Of a stretch of 64,000 nucleotides of DNA, positions 41,451-53,859 are shown in pieces. The stretch comes from Diogma glabrata. Its lineage: Eukaryota; Arthropoda; Insecta; Diptera; Cylindrotomidae. The notes beneath the pieces were generated by a model. That model had not been told where the DNA came from and made no database searches. It saw nothing but the letters and a program-made list of their open reading frames with translations. The DNA lies in NCBI GenBank assembly GCA_963693315.1, contig OY856186.1, positions 285,530,492 through 285,594,491 on the forward strand, read 5' to 3'. The stretch's first letter is position 1. Every line of letters begins with the position of its first letter. Made by a program: the position numbers and the translations under genes.

Positions 41451-43900
41451 CTATCGTTTGATTTGTCTTCCTCTATTTCTGTAGCCATCTCTCGGAGTCC
41501 ACTCAGTTATCTGTTTTGTCCATTTATTGTCTGTTGTTCTGGTTAGGTGACCTGCCCAATTCCATTTAAGCTGTTTTGCTCTTTCAATTACATCAGTTAT
41601 TTTTGTTTTTTCTCGTATTGATATGTTTCTTATTCTTTGTCTTCTTGAAACTTTCAACATTGACCTCTCCATTGCTCTCTGACAGGTTTGTAATTTCGCT
41701 ATCGTTCTTGTAGTTAAATTCCACGTCTGTGAACCGTATGTTAAAACTGGTAGAATTGTGGAGTCAAAAACATACTTTCTAGATTCGTTTGTTAATTTAG
41801 CATTTAGTATTTCCTTCATTTTCCAGTATTGCTTCCATCCGTTTGTAATTCTTCGGTCTACCTCCTTTTCGTGGTGATTCTCGAACGTTATTACTTGGCC
41901 TAGATATATATATTCTGTAACATATTCTAATTTTTCATTACCGAGATATATATCTTGATTTTCCATAGAGTTGGTCATTATTTTTGTCTTATTTTTGTTC
42001 ATTTCAAGAACTAATTTTTACATACATCATTCAGTTGGTTGATCATTTCTGTTATTTCTTTATGTGTATTCCCTATTAGCAAAATGTCATCAGCAAATCT
42101 TAAGTTTGATATTTTTTCTCCATCAACGCTTAATCCATAATTTTTCCAGTCTATTTTCCTAAATGCTTCTTCTAATACTGATGAGAAAACTCCTGATGAT
42201 AGTGGGTCACCTTGCCTTACGCCTCTTTCTATCTTAAATTGATTCCCTTTCACATCTCTTGGTACCGCAGCACTACAGCTTTTGTATAATATTTTTTAAA
42301 ATTCTATTTATTTTTTCTTGTATCCCCTGATTTTTAAGAGCATTCTATATTGCTGTGTGTTCAATCGAATCGAATGCTTTCGTAAAATCTATAAATGCAA
42401 TGTACATGTTTTGTTATATTCATTACATTTCTCTATTAGTTGGTTAATCGATTGTAGGTGGTCTGTTGTGGCGTAACCTGATCTGAAGCCTGCTTGCTCC
42501 CTCGGTTGATTAAGTTTTAATACTGGTCTCATTCTCCGAAATACACATTTGGCAAATACTTTGTATATTGTTGAAATTATGCTGATTGGACGATAGTTAT
42601 TGATGTTATTTTTATCACCTTTTTTGTGTAAAAGTGTGATTGTTGATTTTGTCCATTGTTCTGGTATATTTTCGTTATTTACAATATCATTAATTATGTG
42701 TGTTAGTATTTTGATGAGTTGATTTTTTCCAAGCTTCAGCATTTCTGCTTTAATACCATCACTCCCTGTGCTTTAACCATTTTTTAATTCATTAATTGAT
42801 TTTTCTATCTCTGCCGGTATGAATTCTGGAAAATGTTTTTGATTTGTTTTTGATTTGAACTTGGGTGTTTAAATTTTCTAATTTCTTCTCTTTTGTATAT
42901 TAATTTTTGTGTTTTGTTTGATATTTTATTTATTTTATTTGTGACTGCAACAGATGTATCGTTTGCTGCATTTATAATACTTCTTTCAAGTGCATTGATT
43001 TTCATTTGTGTGGATGGTAGTTCTTTTATTACTTCATATTGGCATTCCAGTTTTAATTTTTCTGTATAAGCGTTTATCATATCATTTGTAATATATCTTG
43101 GAATATCTTTTTTTGGGTTGGATTTATAAAATTCTTTTGTGCGGTGGTTTACTGTGATTCTTGCTCTGACAATTCTGTGATCGCTGTCAAAATTAAAGTT
43201 ATTTAATACTGAAACATCTTGAAATATCTTTCTTTTGTTACTCAATATTAATATTAAATCTATTTCATTCTTTGTTTGCCAATTTGTTGATAGTCAGGTC
43301 CATTTGTTTTTTGCTTTCTTTTTGAACAGCGAGTTACCAACACAGAGATTCTGTTGCCAAAGCCATTGTGATAGTCTTTCACCTCTTAGATTTCGTGAAC
43401 TGTTAAAGTTACCTATAATTCTATCTTCCCCATCCATTTTTGCTCCAAGTTTTGCATTAAAGTCTCCCATAACTATCATTATTTGGTTATTGGTTTCAGT
43501 GTAGACCTCTTCCAATTGTTTATAAAACTTTTCTAATATTTCATCAGATGCATTTTCTGTTGGTGCATACAGTTGAATGATTGTTAATTTTGTTTTATTT
43601 ATTGATAATATAAGCGCTATAATTCTTTCGTTTATGAATTTTATTTCTATGTTTTTTTTCCATTTTTTATGTATTATAAATCCTACTCCGTATAATCCTT
43701 TGATTTTTCCAGTATATCAAAATATGTTCCAATTGTTCATCTCTAGTATTTTTTCTCCGTAAATTCTTGTTTCTGATAGACCTATTATATCCTAGCGCTG
43801 AGTTTAGTTGTATTTGTGCTGCTTCAGAGTTCAATGATCTTACATTTAGAGTACACATGTTTTAACATTTCAATTCTTCGACTGTGGTTTTAGTTTTTCT
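41451..43900 (-). pseudogene. Endonuclease / reverse transcriptase (LINE ORF2)
   Basis: Endonuclease motifs appear in order: 'CTLNVRSLNSE', 'IIGLSETRIYG' (in a shifted frame), 'GVGFIIHKKW', 'IQLYAPTENASDE' and 'IMIVMGDFNAKLG'. RT motifs follow: 'TITLLHKKGDKNNINNYRPI', 'EQAGFRSGYATTDHL', 'IDFTKAFDSIEHTA' (catalytic Asp), 'GVRQGDPLSSGVFSS' and 'LRFADDILLIG' (catalytic Asp pair). The C-terminus 'LTYGSQTWNLTTRTIAKLQT' and 'AMERSMLKVSRRQRIRN' is typical of RTE elements described from Lepidoptera. At least five breaks occur, for example near 42005, 42260-42390, 42780, 43290 and 43800. Confidence 0.88.
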
Positions 43901-44088
43901 ATTAGTTTTTAATGTATTTTGTTTCATTTTCTTGTAATGTTCCAGGTTTTGGGGGGTTTTGGCCATTATCTCTCACGGTGGCCAACCGTATTGAAAGATG
44001 TGTTATTTTCGTTAGTTTTATTCGTTGCCCGTTGAGCTTTCGTTGGGTCTCTAAACTGTGAGCTATTATTTGATTTTTTTGTTGGTTG

Positions 44089-44881
44089 CTACTTTTGATT
44101 ATATGAGTGAGTTTGTAAGAACTTTTCCATTGAGGTTTTCATAGCTTGTTTTAGTTTTTTATTATCATGTTTATCTCTTTCTGTATTTATTTTAGCTGAT
44201 TCTTTATCTGAAGGAGTTTCTTCTTCTGATCTTATTCGCTTCTTCAATTTCATTGGATTAGTTTCATTTTTTATTAGATTTTCACTTATCGATTTAATTA
44301 GTTCATCAGAAAGAATTTCGTCATCCGCTACTATTTTACCTTTTTCTAAATTCTGCGTTTACACCTTGGCTTTTCAATTCCTTGAATACATTTCTTGACA
44401 TTTTTCTCTCACGAGCAATCTCTCTTGGCAGATCAGCATTAAAGTATATTGCATATGGGAGTTCTTTTAATTTTACTTTACTTTCCATGATCATTTTCTT
44501 CTTTCGATACGTAGTTAATTTGAATACTATCGGTCTTATATTTTTACTTGTAGATTTTATTCGAACCCTATATACTGAGTCTATTTCATCTATATTTAAT
44601 ATTAAACCAATAGTTTAATTTATCAAATCTAGTAGAGTTGCTTCAAGTTCGTTTTGATTACTTTCGCTTTCAGGTAAACCATGAATTCTTATATTTTTTC
44701 GTTTCATTTCAAATTCTAAGCCGGTTACTCTTTTTTCTAGCTGTTCTTGATTTATTTTGATTACATCAACAGTTTTATTCATTTCTCTGTAATTTTTATC
44801 AATTTAATTATTTAAGGTGGATATATCATTCTTTAATTCATTTTTCATATTCTCGATTGCTTTTAATATATTTTCTTCCAT
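44089..44881 (-). pseudogene. LINE ORF1 protein (coiled coil and RRM-like)
   Basis: From the ATG at 44881: a coiled-coil start 'MEENILKAIENMKNELKNDI', a stop, 'QEQLEKRVTGLEFEMKRKNI' and 'RIHGLPESESNQNELE', a second stop, 'IDSVYRVRIKST' and 'RPIVFKLTTYRKKKMI', then 'LPREIARERK', a frameshift, and a Lys/Glu-rich end to a stop at 44089. The order coiled coil, '..IHGLPE', 'RPI..K', 'LP.E' matches L1-type ORF1 proteins, which bind RNA as trimers (family knowledge). It was not visible as one open frame because of two stops and a shift. Confidence 0.75.
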
Positions 44882-44900
44882 ATCGTTCGTAGTTTTATAT

Positions 44901-45640
44901 TTCACTTAAAGATATGCATTTTTTTATTAAATTTTTGTTGTTAAACTATTTATTGTTATTGATCTGTCCTTCAAAATATATTGCTATTGCAGTATAGATG
45001 GCGTTGATTTCTTAATAATACCAATTGTGTTGTAGTTCTTACAACAATTTTTATTTTCACAGAAATTAAAGTTCAAACAATGTTGTACTCACTTATCAGT
45101 AGCATAATTATGTTCAGGATTCTATTTGTTAAATAATTCTTCAAAATTTCACCTTTCTATTGCTCTTCTATATTTTTAATTTAATTTATTTCTCCACTAA
45201 AAAGTTTTTACGTCTTATCACTGACAGCTCAAGTTGACATTATACTTAGTTATACGATAGATCAAATGAAACTGAAAAACAAAATGTTTTAGATAAATTA
45301 ATATAAAAATTTTAAAAAAAAATTGGTTGCTATAGAAATTTAGGAAAATAATTATCAAACGAAAAACTACTTGGATTCAACAATTTTCTCAACAAATATT
45401 TTACTATTTTGTGTATATATATGTATGTATTTTAATTTATGGAAATAATACAGAATATTTCTCGTACAAAAAATCTTGTATGTAGTTCGGTCATAAAGCA
45501 TATTTTTTGCTTTCGAGTGTTTGTTGCCCTCGACTGACGCCTCGAGCAGCAATTCCACTCTCAAGCAAAGATCTACTTTACGCCCTTAATACATAAATAG
45601 CTATTTTGCGCCTGTAGTATATAAATTTCAATATCGTTCC
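44901..45640. other. No gene seen
   Basis: AT-rich; possibly the LINE 5' leader at its left edge. Confidence 0.45.
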
Positions 45641-46115
45641 CTCATTTGCGGAACCGGATTGCATCTTTTACTCCCAAGGGAGTAAAAAATAACACACCAT
45701 GACAACAATGATAGTTTTAAATAATACAAAAAATAATTTTTTACGATAAATTCAAACAAATTTGTAGAAAAACCGCCTACTATGATGAACATTAAAAATT
45801 TTAATTTTCTTTCTCTTTAAATCCTTAGTGGGGTTTTCGTTAATTCATTCGGAAAAGAATAGATAGAATAGATTGTTCTAATTTCGAACATATTCTGTCA
45901 AAATTTTCAAAGTTCGTACATTCAGAATATGCCGAATGAATTAACGAAAACGTCATAGATATAGTTTTCAATAACATAATTATATTGTAGTCGTGCAAAA
46001 AATAGTATATCCACCACGGGATGTCATCTTCCTCAGTGAAATGTAGCCCTCAGACTTCCCCTTCGGGCTCCAAACACACCTCGGAAGAAAAACATGCTCT
46101 TCTCTCCATTGGTGG
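45640..46115 (-). repeat. Unclassified repeat, uninterrupted copy
   Basis: Inverted relative to 10895-13580 and lacking its hAT. 'ttgcggaaccggattgcatc' and 'caaacaaatttgtagaaa' match the right piece, and 'cttcgggctc' and 'gaaaaacatgctcttctctcc' match the left. Confidence 0.7.
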
Positions 46116-46228
46116 AAAATAGAAGATTATTATTTTTCTACTAACCTAAGAAATCGCCAATCCAAAAAATCACGAATTTAATAAACTCCGTTAATGAGAA
46201 GTAAAAATTTTCTTTTTTCCAGTAGTAA

Positions 46229-46438
46229 GGCCCGCTATACACTTGAGCTAAGCTATGCGAACTATGCGAACTATGTTTTTTGTATATAACGTAATCAAAT
46301 GGATGACTATTCACTTGAGCTAAGCTATGTCAGCTGAAATAGCTTAGCTCAAGTGTATGGTCATCCATTTGATTACGTTATATACAAAAAACATAGTTCG
46401 CATAGTTCGCATAGCTTAGCTCAAGTGTATAGCGGGCC
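46229..46438. mobile_element. PIF/Harbinger-like MITE, near-perfect palindrome, 210 bp
   Basis: Starts 'ggcccgctatacacttgagc' and ends with its reverse complement, flanked by 'taa' on both sides (46226-46228 and 46439-46441). The two arms of about 80 bp pair almost perfectly. In the centre a second copy of the end sequence ('cacttgagctaagctat') is found in both orientations. A 3-bp TWA target fits PIF/Harbinger. Confidence 0.88.
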
Positions 46439-46680
46439 TAAATAATAATTAAATAATAACAATATGAAAATTCCTATGTAAATAATAAAAATTTGTCTAC
46501 ATTTTTAATGAAATTAATAAAACTAACAATTGAGCCGTTCACTGCACAAAGTGACTAGCTCCACTTTTTCGAAAAAATTTAAATAAAGTTTCAAAGCACT
46601 TTCTAAAGTTTCTACAAAACTTGCTAATCTTTATGGGTTATTTAAAGCAAGCTTTATATGAGTTATGTAAAGCAAGTTAT

Positions 46681-46841
46681 TAGCTGTGTTTTTTCGTAAT
46701 TCTATATAGAACAGATTTAAAATTTTCAATACGATTTGACAGCTAAATAGTTCTGTAGAATTAATACAGAATTAATTAGTTGTCAAATCGAATTAAAAAT
46801 TTTAATTCTGCTCTATATGGAATTAAAAAAAAACACAGCTA
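46681..46841. mobile_element. Foldback MITE, 161 bp
   Basis: 'tagctgtgttttttcgtaat' is inverted against 'attaaaaaaaaacacagcta'. The arms continue with 'tctatatagaacag' and 'cgatttgaca', and 'ttat' flanks both sides. Confidence 0.8.
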
Positions 46842-47370
46842 TTATTAAATTGCAAAAAACGTTGCATTAAAACTATTTTTAATGCAAAACTAAAATAAAA
46901 TTACGTGTTACACTACAACTCTAACATCATAATTTATTTTTTATAGAAACGGTAGAAATTTGGAAAGAACTTGCTACGCTAGAAGTTTGAAAACAACTTA
47001 ATAATGCAAAGAATATTAAATTTATCTTTACAGCACGCTTTGCAATGTTTTATAATGGAGATCTCCGTTGTACCTATATGTGTAGCTATTTGCATTACAT
47101 TACATATATTCAGTTTATTTTTAGTTGTGTGGCTAATCTTTGTTCGTATCGTCTAAGTCGTTTCTTCATACTTATGATGATCTCATTCTAGGTTGTCTGT
47201 CTAGGTCTAGTTGTCTTTTGTTCTCAGCATAAATTGCATGAGACTATAGAGTGATTGACTCTTCCATATGCTGCTTAATAGGTCTTCCTGTGTTTTCTAA
47301 CCTTCCGCGTTAAACTGGCACGTGCTCTGCGTTCTTTCCCTTTGTCCCACAGTGTTCACGTAAACATCCA
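46842..47370. other. No gene seen
   Basis: AT-rich noncoding sequence. Confidence 0.45.
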
Positions 47371-47374
47371 TTTT

Positions 47375-47690
47375 TTTACTTTTTCTATTCGTGTAACAGA
47401 ATTTTTGTCTGTAGGGATACTACAGGCTACAGCTTGCTTTAATGAACTAATTTTGATACAGCTTTAGAAAAATGTGTAGTTTTATTTGAAAAGGAACTGA
47501 TAAGCTTTTGAATGCTAATGCGCAAAGTACCCACTACTTCAGATCACCCTTTTTAACAATAGTTTGCCATTAATTGACGTATTTGATGGATATAAGCTCA
47601 GTGCTCACTATATACCCAGAATATTTTGTTTCCAGAGCTGTGGTAAAGTTAGCCTATGCGTCAGCGTCGCCAATATGTTTTCCTGTTTGC
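47375..47690 (+). repeat. Short copy of the repeat seen at 26321-28250
   Basis: 'gtatttgatggatataagct', 'tttccagagctgtggt' and 'agcctatgcgtcagcgtcgc' match 28121-28213, and 'aaaaggaactgataagctttt' matches the modules at 26595 and 27205. Confidence 0.75.
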
Positions 47691-48366
47691 TTCACGAGAA
47701 ATGAAATTCTGGTAGACTTTAAACAAAGATATTTAAAAAAGATAAATGTTATAAAGTTAAATAAATATTACACAGAGGATAAAAGAGATGATGACCTTCT
47801 AACAACAAAGTAAATCCTCAGGTAGGTAGACTAGTCACCTTCAATCAAATTTCAAATTCTAAATTAAACGCGTTTTCTCTAAAACGATTAAGTTTTGTAT
47901 TTTTATATCCATTTTTATATTAAATCTTTTCACCGTTAAAATGTTTGTGTTGGTAAAATTCTAATTACTTATGGTAATAAATTTGGGCAAAAGTAATTTG
48001 ATTGTATCCGCTCATTTGCTTTTACGAATTATTTTAATTTTGTTTTTATGATTATTGTTATATTTTTTTTTTTTTTTTTAAAAACGTACTGGTCGGTTTT
48101 CATAAAAGTATGTACGTGAAAAATAAGAATTAATTTGTTTTTGTTGAAATTTTCTTTTTATTTATTTAGAGTAATTTGTTTCAGAAAATAAAAAAAAAAC
48201 AGATTTATTTTGAGATAATTTTAAATAATTTCAGAATGGTTTGATTTTTATTTGTTTGTATTTAATATGTCCATTAAGTGACATGAACTAGGATTTTTTA
48301 TGGGTTTGTTGCGTACTTGGTTTGAAACTTTGGTAGTTTTGTTATCCATTGACGAGACATCATCAG
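47691..48366. other. No gene seen
   Basis: AT-rich; a run of t at 48064-48079. Confidence 0.45.
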
Positions 48367-48894
48367 GGGCCCTATTCCCGAACACATATTTGTCAATCGA
48401 CAATATTGTCAATTTCACCAAAATGCTTAACAACTTTGTTTAAAAATGGTATTCTGTAACACATATTTGTGATCCTTAGACACAAACCAATTGTAACAAA
48501 TTTTTACAAAATTATAACAGATTTTTGGTACTAGATTCGTACTTTTGACAACTAACTTTTTTAATCTTAAAAGATGCAAAATGAAATAAAAATATATTTA
48601 ATAAATAAATATGTTTTAATGATATTTATATAAAAATATGATTATTTAATATTATTAAAGACTTAATTTTGCGTTATAGATAAATTTTTACGCCAATCGA
48701 TGAAATTTGTATAAAAAAGTCAACACACAAAACTTAAAGCAAAATTGTGATTTTGACAGTAACTATATTGTTCTTGTCAGATTCACAATATTGTGTTGAA
48801 TTTTCACCAAATCGGTGTTACATAATCCGAAATTCACAATATTGTGTGAATTTACAATATTGTGATGACATTTTTGTGTTCGGGAATAGGACTC
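48367..48894. mobile_element. PIF/Harbinger-like MITE, 528 bp
   Basis: The left end 'gggccctattcccgaacaca' and the reversed right end 'gagtcctattcccgaacaca' match, with 'cag' on both flanks (48364-48366 and 48895-48897). A CWG 3-bp target fits PIF. 'acaatattgt' words recur inside both ends. No protein is encoded. Confidence 0.85.
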
Positions 48895-50895
48895 CAGTAG
48901 TTGCTGGGAATGGCCTGAAAAGAAGAAATTAATCGAGTCATTTTAAAAAATAAAAACAAATCTTTTGTTTTTTTAAATTCATGTATATTATCAGAGCGAA
49001 TAAAACAAGTTGTAAACAAACATGATATTTAGTGAATTACACAAAAAGCTTATGGCACAAAGTGTAAACTTTTTCCACATAACATAGAAAATTATTTTGT
49101 ATGAGAAAATTGAATTATCTTCATATGACTTAAAATAATGTTTTTCTTTAATGTTCATCATATGTGTAGGGATGTCGAAACCAAAACCTCCATAATGTTA
49201 ATCCAACCTTCAAAATATGTTTGTAAATATTATAATTTCTATTCAAGAAGATGAAAACTTTGTATCATGCTACAATTGAAATACATATTCATTCTGGACA
49301 GTGTAAATTTGTTCTAGATAGCTTTTGATTTTTTTCTCATATTTGAATGAATTACTTTTGGAAAAAAGGAATAGAAGAATTTTATGCATATTGTAGAAGT
49401 ATATATCCGTTGTTTATTTATATTTAAATATATTTTTCCGTTGTAAATAAATTACTTTATTTGTTATTGAAAAAATTGGATTTATTGATTTTTCCAAAAA
49501 TTTTATACGGAATTAAAACGAGGATTTTAATTAGAATTTTTAGTTTATTGTTAAATCTTTACATTTTGGGATTTCATTAAGTATGAGAAATTAAACAAAC
49601 TTGTCTGTTAAATATATTGGTTTTGCGTAGTTTGATTATTGTTGAGTTATGACTGTTGATTTATTAAACTTTAGATGTAACAGGTATCAAGACATCAAAG
49701 TGTGAAACTCAAAGTGTTTGCTGAAGATTTTTTTGAAATATTGTTTTATGAAATTTATATATAACGATTGTAGGATTTATAGGTTTAAGATATGATACCC
49801 TTACCACTGTACCAAAAGATTAATTATAGCCGTTTGTGATTAAAGTAATTTTACACGAATTACCTGCTGATTAGTTTACGAATAGATAAGCAGGCAAGGT
49901 CTTCACTGTAAAGAAGTATTCAATATAAATGTTTTTCAAATGAATAAAATCGACAAATCACATAATGTTAATCTGTTGTTACTTTACGCAGATAACTGAT
50001 TTAATAAGTTTAATGGAAAAAATAAAGAAGACAAAGTTTTTTTATAATTTTACTGTTACTTTATGTATATTTACTTTGTTAGGCCATCTTCTGGATTCTC
50101 ACTTAGGCCATCTTCTAGAGTGCTAGACCGAAGGCGGAAGCAAAGTTGAGAATGTTTTGGGTCCTAATATATTGGAAGACATCATAGTGGCAATAAAAGA
50201 TCAAAATTTGTTGTTTTCACTAATGTAATGATTGATTCGTCAAGCAAAATAAGCCAAACTTATTTTATTACAATACAGTACTTTTAACTTTACAACATAA
50301 GTTTATTGATTTTTACAAAAGTGCCAATGAACCAGCAGATAGTATTTTTAGCTATACTTCTGAGTTCTTAAAACTCTAAGTTTAAAAATGTCTAGTGTTA
50401 TTCCATTGGGGACTGATAAAACGGCCTCATCCATTACAGTTAAACTTTGAAAGTGCTAACCAAACAAGTTAGAATAAAATACTGAGAGCCCATGTGATAT
50501 TAATTTTTAAAAAATGTAGCTAGATCGTCTAACTCAATACTGAAAATACGCATATAGACATATTCATCCTTACCTAATAGAAACATAATTTTTTTTTTAA
50601 TAATTTTTTTTTAAACTGAAAAATGAAGTGGCCAAAATCCAACGAGGTTTTTAGTTTTGTGACCCTAGGGGTGGTGTGTTCTACTTTGTTCACGACAAAA
50701 AAACACTTCGAATAATTATTCGATTGTTACAACATGTCGACTACTATTTATTCGATTGTTGAAATCATTCGATTGTTCCCATCACTAGTTTTTAATATTC
50801 ATAATTTCGTATTCCTTATAAAACTCTACAATTTACTTTTCTATGTATGCATCTTGTATTTGTATTTTTTCCGATCGAAAAAAAATTTGAATATA
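48895..50895. other. 2 kb without recognised features
   Basis: AT-rich. 'taggccatcttct' is repeated near 50081 and 50104. No coding motif seen. Confidence 0.5.
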
Positions 50896-50992
50896 AGGTG
50901 CGTTCGATTTGACTGAAACAACTGAAAAAACAACAACAATTGCATTCAATTTTTCAGTTGTATCAGTTTCTTCAGTCAAATCGAACACGGCT
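50896..50992. mobile_element. Small foldback MITE, 97 bp
   Basis: 'gttcgatttgactgaa' is inverted as 'ttcagtcaaatcgaac', with outer 'aggtgc' and 'acggct'. 'ata' lies on both flanks. Confidence 0.7.
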
Positions 50993-51364
50993 ATAATATC
51001 TTGAATTTATTAATTTTATGTTTTTTAAATTTTTACTAGAAAAGTAATTAAAAGATGTCTGGAGTGTACGTTATACATATTTTTTCTTTGAATATATTAA
51101 AAATACGTTAAAATTGTATTTTCTTTGAACATAAAAGATAACAATAACAGATTCTATTTCTTTTTCTGTAAAATGAATTTTTGTATAGAAATAAAATATT
51201 ATTTTAAGAGTAATTTACGAGTGAAATGTGTGATAGAATCTACAAAGGATTAAAATATGTCATAATGCACTTGTATTTATTTGTTAAGGAAAAACGTTTG
51301 TTTTATGTTTAATCGTTAAATGTCCTTAGGGTGGAATAGGTTTTGTATAAAAGATAACCTTTTA

Positions 51365-51613
51365 GGGCCGGTTGTACAATTGCAGTTCAGTCGAGGTTTA
51401 AGCTGAAATTATGCTAAGCCTGATATTCTGTTCAGTTACGCGTTGAACAATTGCGGTTTAGTCGCGAGTATGAGCTTAAGCCAGGGTTCAAGTTGAGCGC
51501 CCAATTTTGTTGGTTTAAGTGCGGTTCAAGAAACTAACCTAACTTGTAACCTAACCTAAGCTCCTATCGGGTTCTACTGAGCTTTAGCTAAACTGCTATT
51601 GTACAACCGGCCC
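51365..51613. mobile_element. PIF/Harbinger-like MITE, 249 bp
   Basis: Ends 'gggccggttgtacaat' and its inverse, both flanked by 'tta' (51362-51364 and 51614-51616). 'gcagttcag' and 'ctaaactgc' extend the pairing. Confidence 0.88.
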
Positions 51614-51616
51614 TTA

Positions 51617-52489
51617 AACGTTCACGATTTTATTTGAGCGAAGTTTAGCTGAAGTTAAAAGTAGTTTTTTATCTACTGTAGATAAACTATGCTACATACT
51701 ATACTTTTCATTTTAATTATATTAAAAGGATTCGATTTATAATACATACATATATATGTTCTGCATCTCTTCTCATTAAAGCAAGCGAAACTAGTGGTGG
51801 GTATAAATTTTGAAGACATATATGTAAAATAATTATTTTAATACCATATTTCAAAAATTAATTATATTTAAATAAACATCACTATAAATCTATCAATTAA
51901 CTCTAGAATTACCATTTACCACCTCTGTCAGTGATTCAGAAGATTCAGCGGAAGAAATTAGTTTATTTTTAGATAAATATTCCTTTGCAACTGTAATATA
52001 GTATCTCAAAGAGTTTCTTCAAATAAATTTAATCTACTCTTTTTAAATTTAGTTTCTATTTCATTATATACACTCCAGCCTTCATTATATACACCTTGAC
52101 CTTGTTACTTTACATTAAAGGTATTTTCGGCTATCGAATTGCATTTTAACTTCATCTATGTAGCTTTTTATTTGATTCTGAAGTTTTAGTTATTCGTTTT
52201 GTCACGTGATATCATTAATATTTTTATATTGTTATTTTTATTTCAACTATTTCAATTTGAATTATTGGTGATTTAAATAAGTTAAATGTTAATATTAGGA
52301 TATAAAATTATGAAAGCCGTTTTATTTACCCCGTTTTTTTTAGACATGTTAGACATGTTAGTTAGACATGTTTAGCACACTAAATATGAAATATTCATTA
52401 TTCAGACTCTTTAAATATCCGAAGATACCATGTCAACTATAAAGGAAGGAGATGGGGAAAATGGAAGGAATGAGGATATAGAGATAACT
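51617..52489. other. No gene seen
   Basis: AT-rich noncoding sequence. Confidence 0.45.
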
Positions 52490-52494
52490 ATACT

Positions 52495-52735
52495 AATTGT
52501 TTTAAATGACGATGGATATTTTCTTTAAATGCCTGAGTGGAAAATTTATCTGGAAATACAGAGGAGGGCCTTGAGTTCCACAGTTTGGCCACTCGTGTGT
52601 ATATAAAATAGTCGTTCTGGAAGGATACAGTTCTACAACGTGGTATTTGTACAACAAATGGATGAGATAACTCGGCAGCTCTTGTTTGTCGATTATACTG
52701 CGCACATGGTGGAAGGATATTTTGAATTACAGTGT
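52495..52735 (-). pseudogene. LINE protein C-terminal fragment
   Basis: On the minus strand 'VQIPRCRTVSFQNDYFIYTR' leads to 'VAKLWNSRPSSVFPD' and 'QAFKENIHRHL'. This is the C-terminal pattern ('R....FFPRTIRLWN.LP..V', 'FK..L..HL') of CR1/Jockey-like LINEs. It differs from the family with the 'ttgtaattcctac' tail directly upstream. Confidence 0.7.
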
Positions 52736-52860
52736 TGTGTAGGAATTACAGTGTAGGAATTACAACAACACACATAGATACCTTTTAAGACCTAGGTCCC
52801 ACAACAACATGCGTGTTGTGTTGTTGATGAACGCTTTTTAAACCTTTGTGAATTGTACGC
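52736..52860 (-). pseudogene. LINE 3' tail
   Basis: The reverse complement reads 'catgttgttgtgggacctag', 'gtcttaaaaggtatctatgt' and 'gtaattcctacac', as in the tails at 6500-6590 and 59800-59860. Confidence 0.7.
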
Positions 52861-52999
52861 CCCCGGGACTGTTGATTCAGGCTAAGCATTTCATTTGTAC
52901 GATGTAGATCGGTGTGTTTCGATCGGTTGTTGATTTTTTGTTTCAAAAAACGTATTGACTGTCAGATTTGTCTTCCAAAAATTTTTTATATGTGTGCAT

Positions 53000-53819
53000 C
53001 AGTGATGCTAGACTTTAAAAAATAAATTTCCCGTTACCGTATCAAAACTTCCCGATTTTTACCGTTTCTTTAAGGAAAAACTTCCCATCAAGCTTTCAAT
53101 TAAAAAAAATATACATATATATAAATCCAATTGTTTATATAGAAAAACTTCAAAAACCCCCACTATAACAGTATTTGTTTTGACAGTCATACACCTTGTG
53201 GAATAAGATAGTATTTTCCTGAAATAGAGCATTAAATCTATATAAAAATTGCGAAAGACGTTTTTTAAAAGAAGTAAATATGCCTTGATTTCGAAGTTTG
53301 CAAAAAATTTTAAAATTGCAATACCTCATGCAATACGTATAATCGAAATAATGATACAAAACATTCCAATTTTTTAATATGTTCAAAATGCATCGATCCA
53401 TAGAGAGGAGCCATCTTGTACCATAGTTGCAGGTGATTTTATTTTTCGTGTCGTAGTGTGAAAATATTCCTGACACTCAGAAATATGTTATTGCTTTTGG
53501 GATTTTCGAAACATTTGTTTCTATTTCCCTGAGAAATATCAGAACATCAACATCTGAAAGCTGAAATTGCATCTATTTTACTATTTTTTAAAGGCGATGA
53601 ATGGCAGATTCATTTAAACAAAATTATTGAGTAATCAACATCTTTCTGGAAGCATAGTAAAAAAATAGTTGTTGCGATCATTTTGAATAAGTTTAAAATT
53701 TAAAACGCTTCTACAATTAATTGTGAAAAAGCTCTCACTTGCAAAATTTTTGCCCGCTTTCCTGTTTTAAACGAAATATCCCATAAACGTGAAAAAATCA
53801 CCCCGATCTGGCATCACTG
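53000..53819 (-). mobile_element. hAT remnant, 820 bp
   Basis: The left end 'cagtgatgctaga' and the reversed right end 'cagtgatgccaga' are inverted and of hAT type. The flanking octamers 'gtgtgcat' and 'ctgtttat' match at five of eight positions, so a decayed duplication is possible. A transposase piece is inside. Confidence 0.65.
53150..53476 (-). pseudogene. hAT transposase internal fragment
   Basis: The frame gives 'YGTRWLLSMDRCILNILKNW' and 'FKKRLSQFLYRFNALFQENT'. It resembles the 'TRW.S...CI.RIL..W..L..YF' and 'LP....FN..FQS' stretches between the catalytic and dimerisation parts of ZMYM/C17orf113-like hAT transposases. Neither catalytic residues nor the C-terminal region are retained. 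Confidence 0.6.
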
Positions 53820-53859
53820 CTGTTTATTAATATAATGCTCGTATATTTTACATAGAACT

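Larger units (their letters stand above)
41405..44900 (-). mobile_element. RTE-like LINE with two ORFs, decayed
   Basis: An ORF1-like frame (44881 to 44089) and an endonuclease-RT frame (about 43900 to 41451) follow each other on the minus strand. It adjoins the Gypsy's right flank. The 5' end is not sharply defined, and the 3' end is cut close to the end of ORF2. Many stops and frameshifts are present. Confidence 0.85.
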
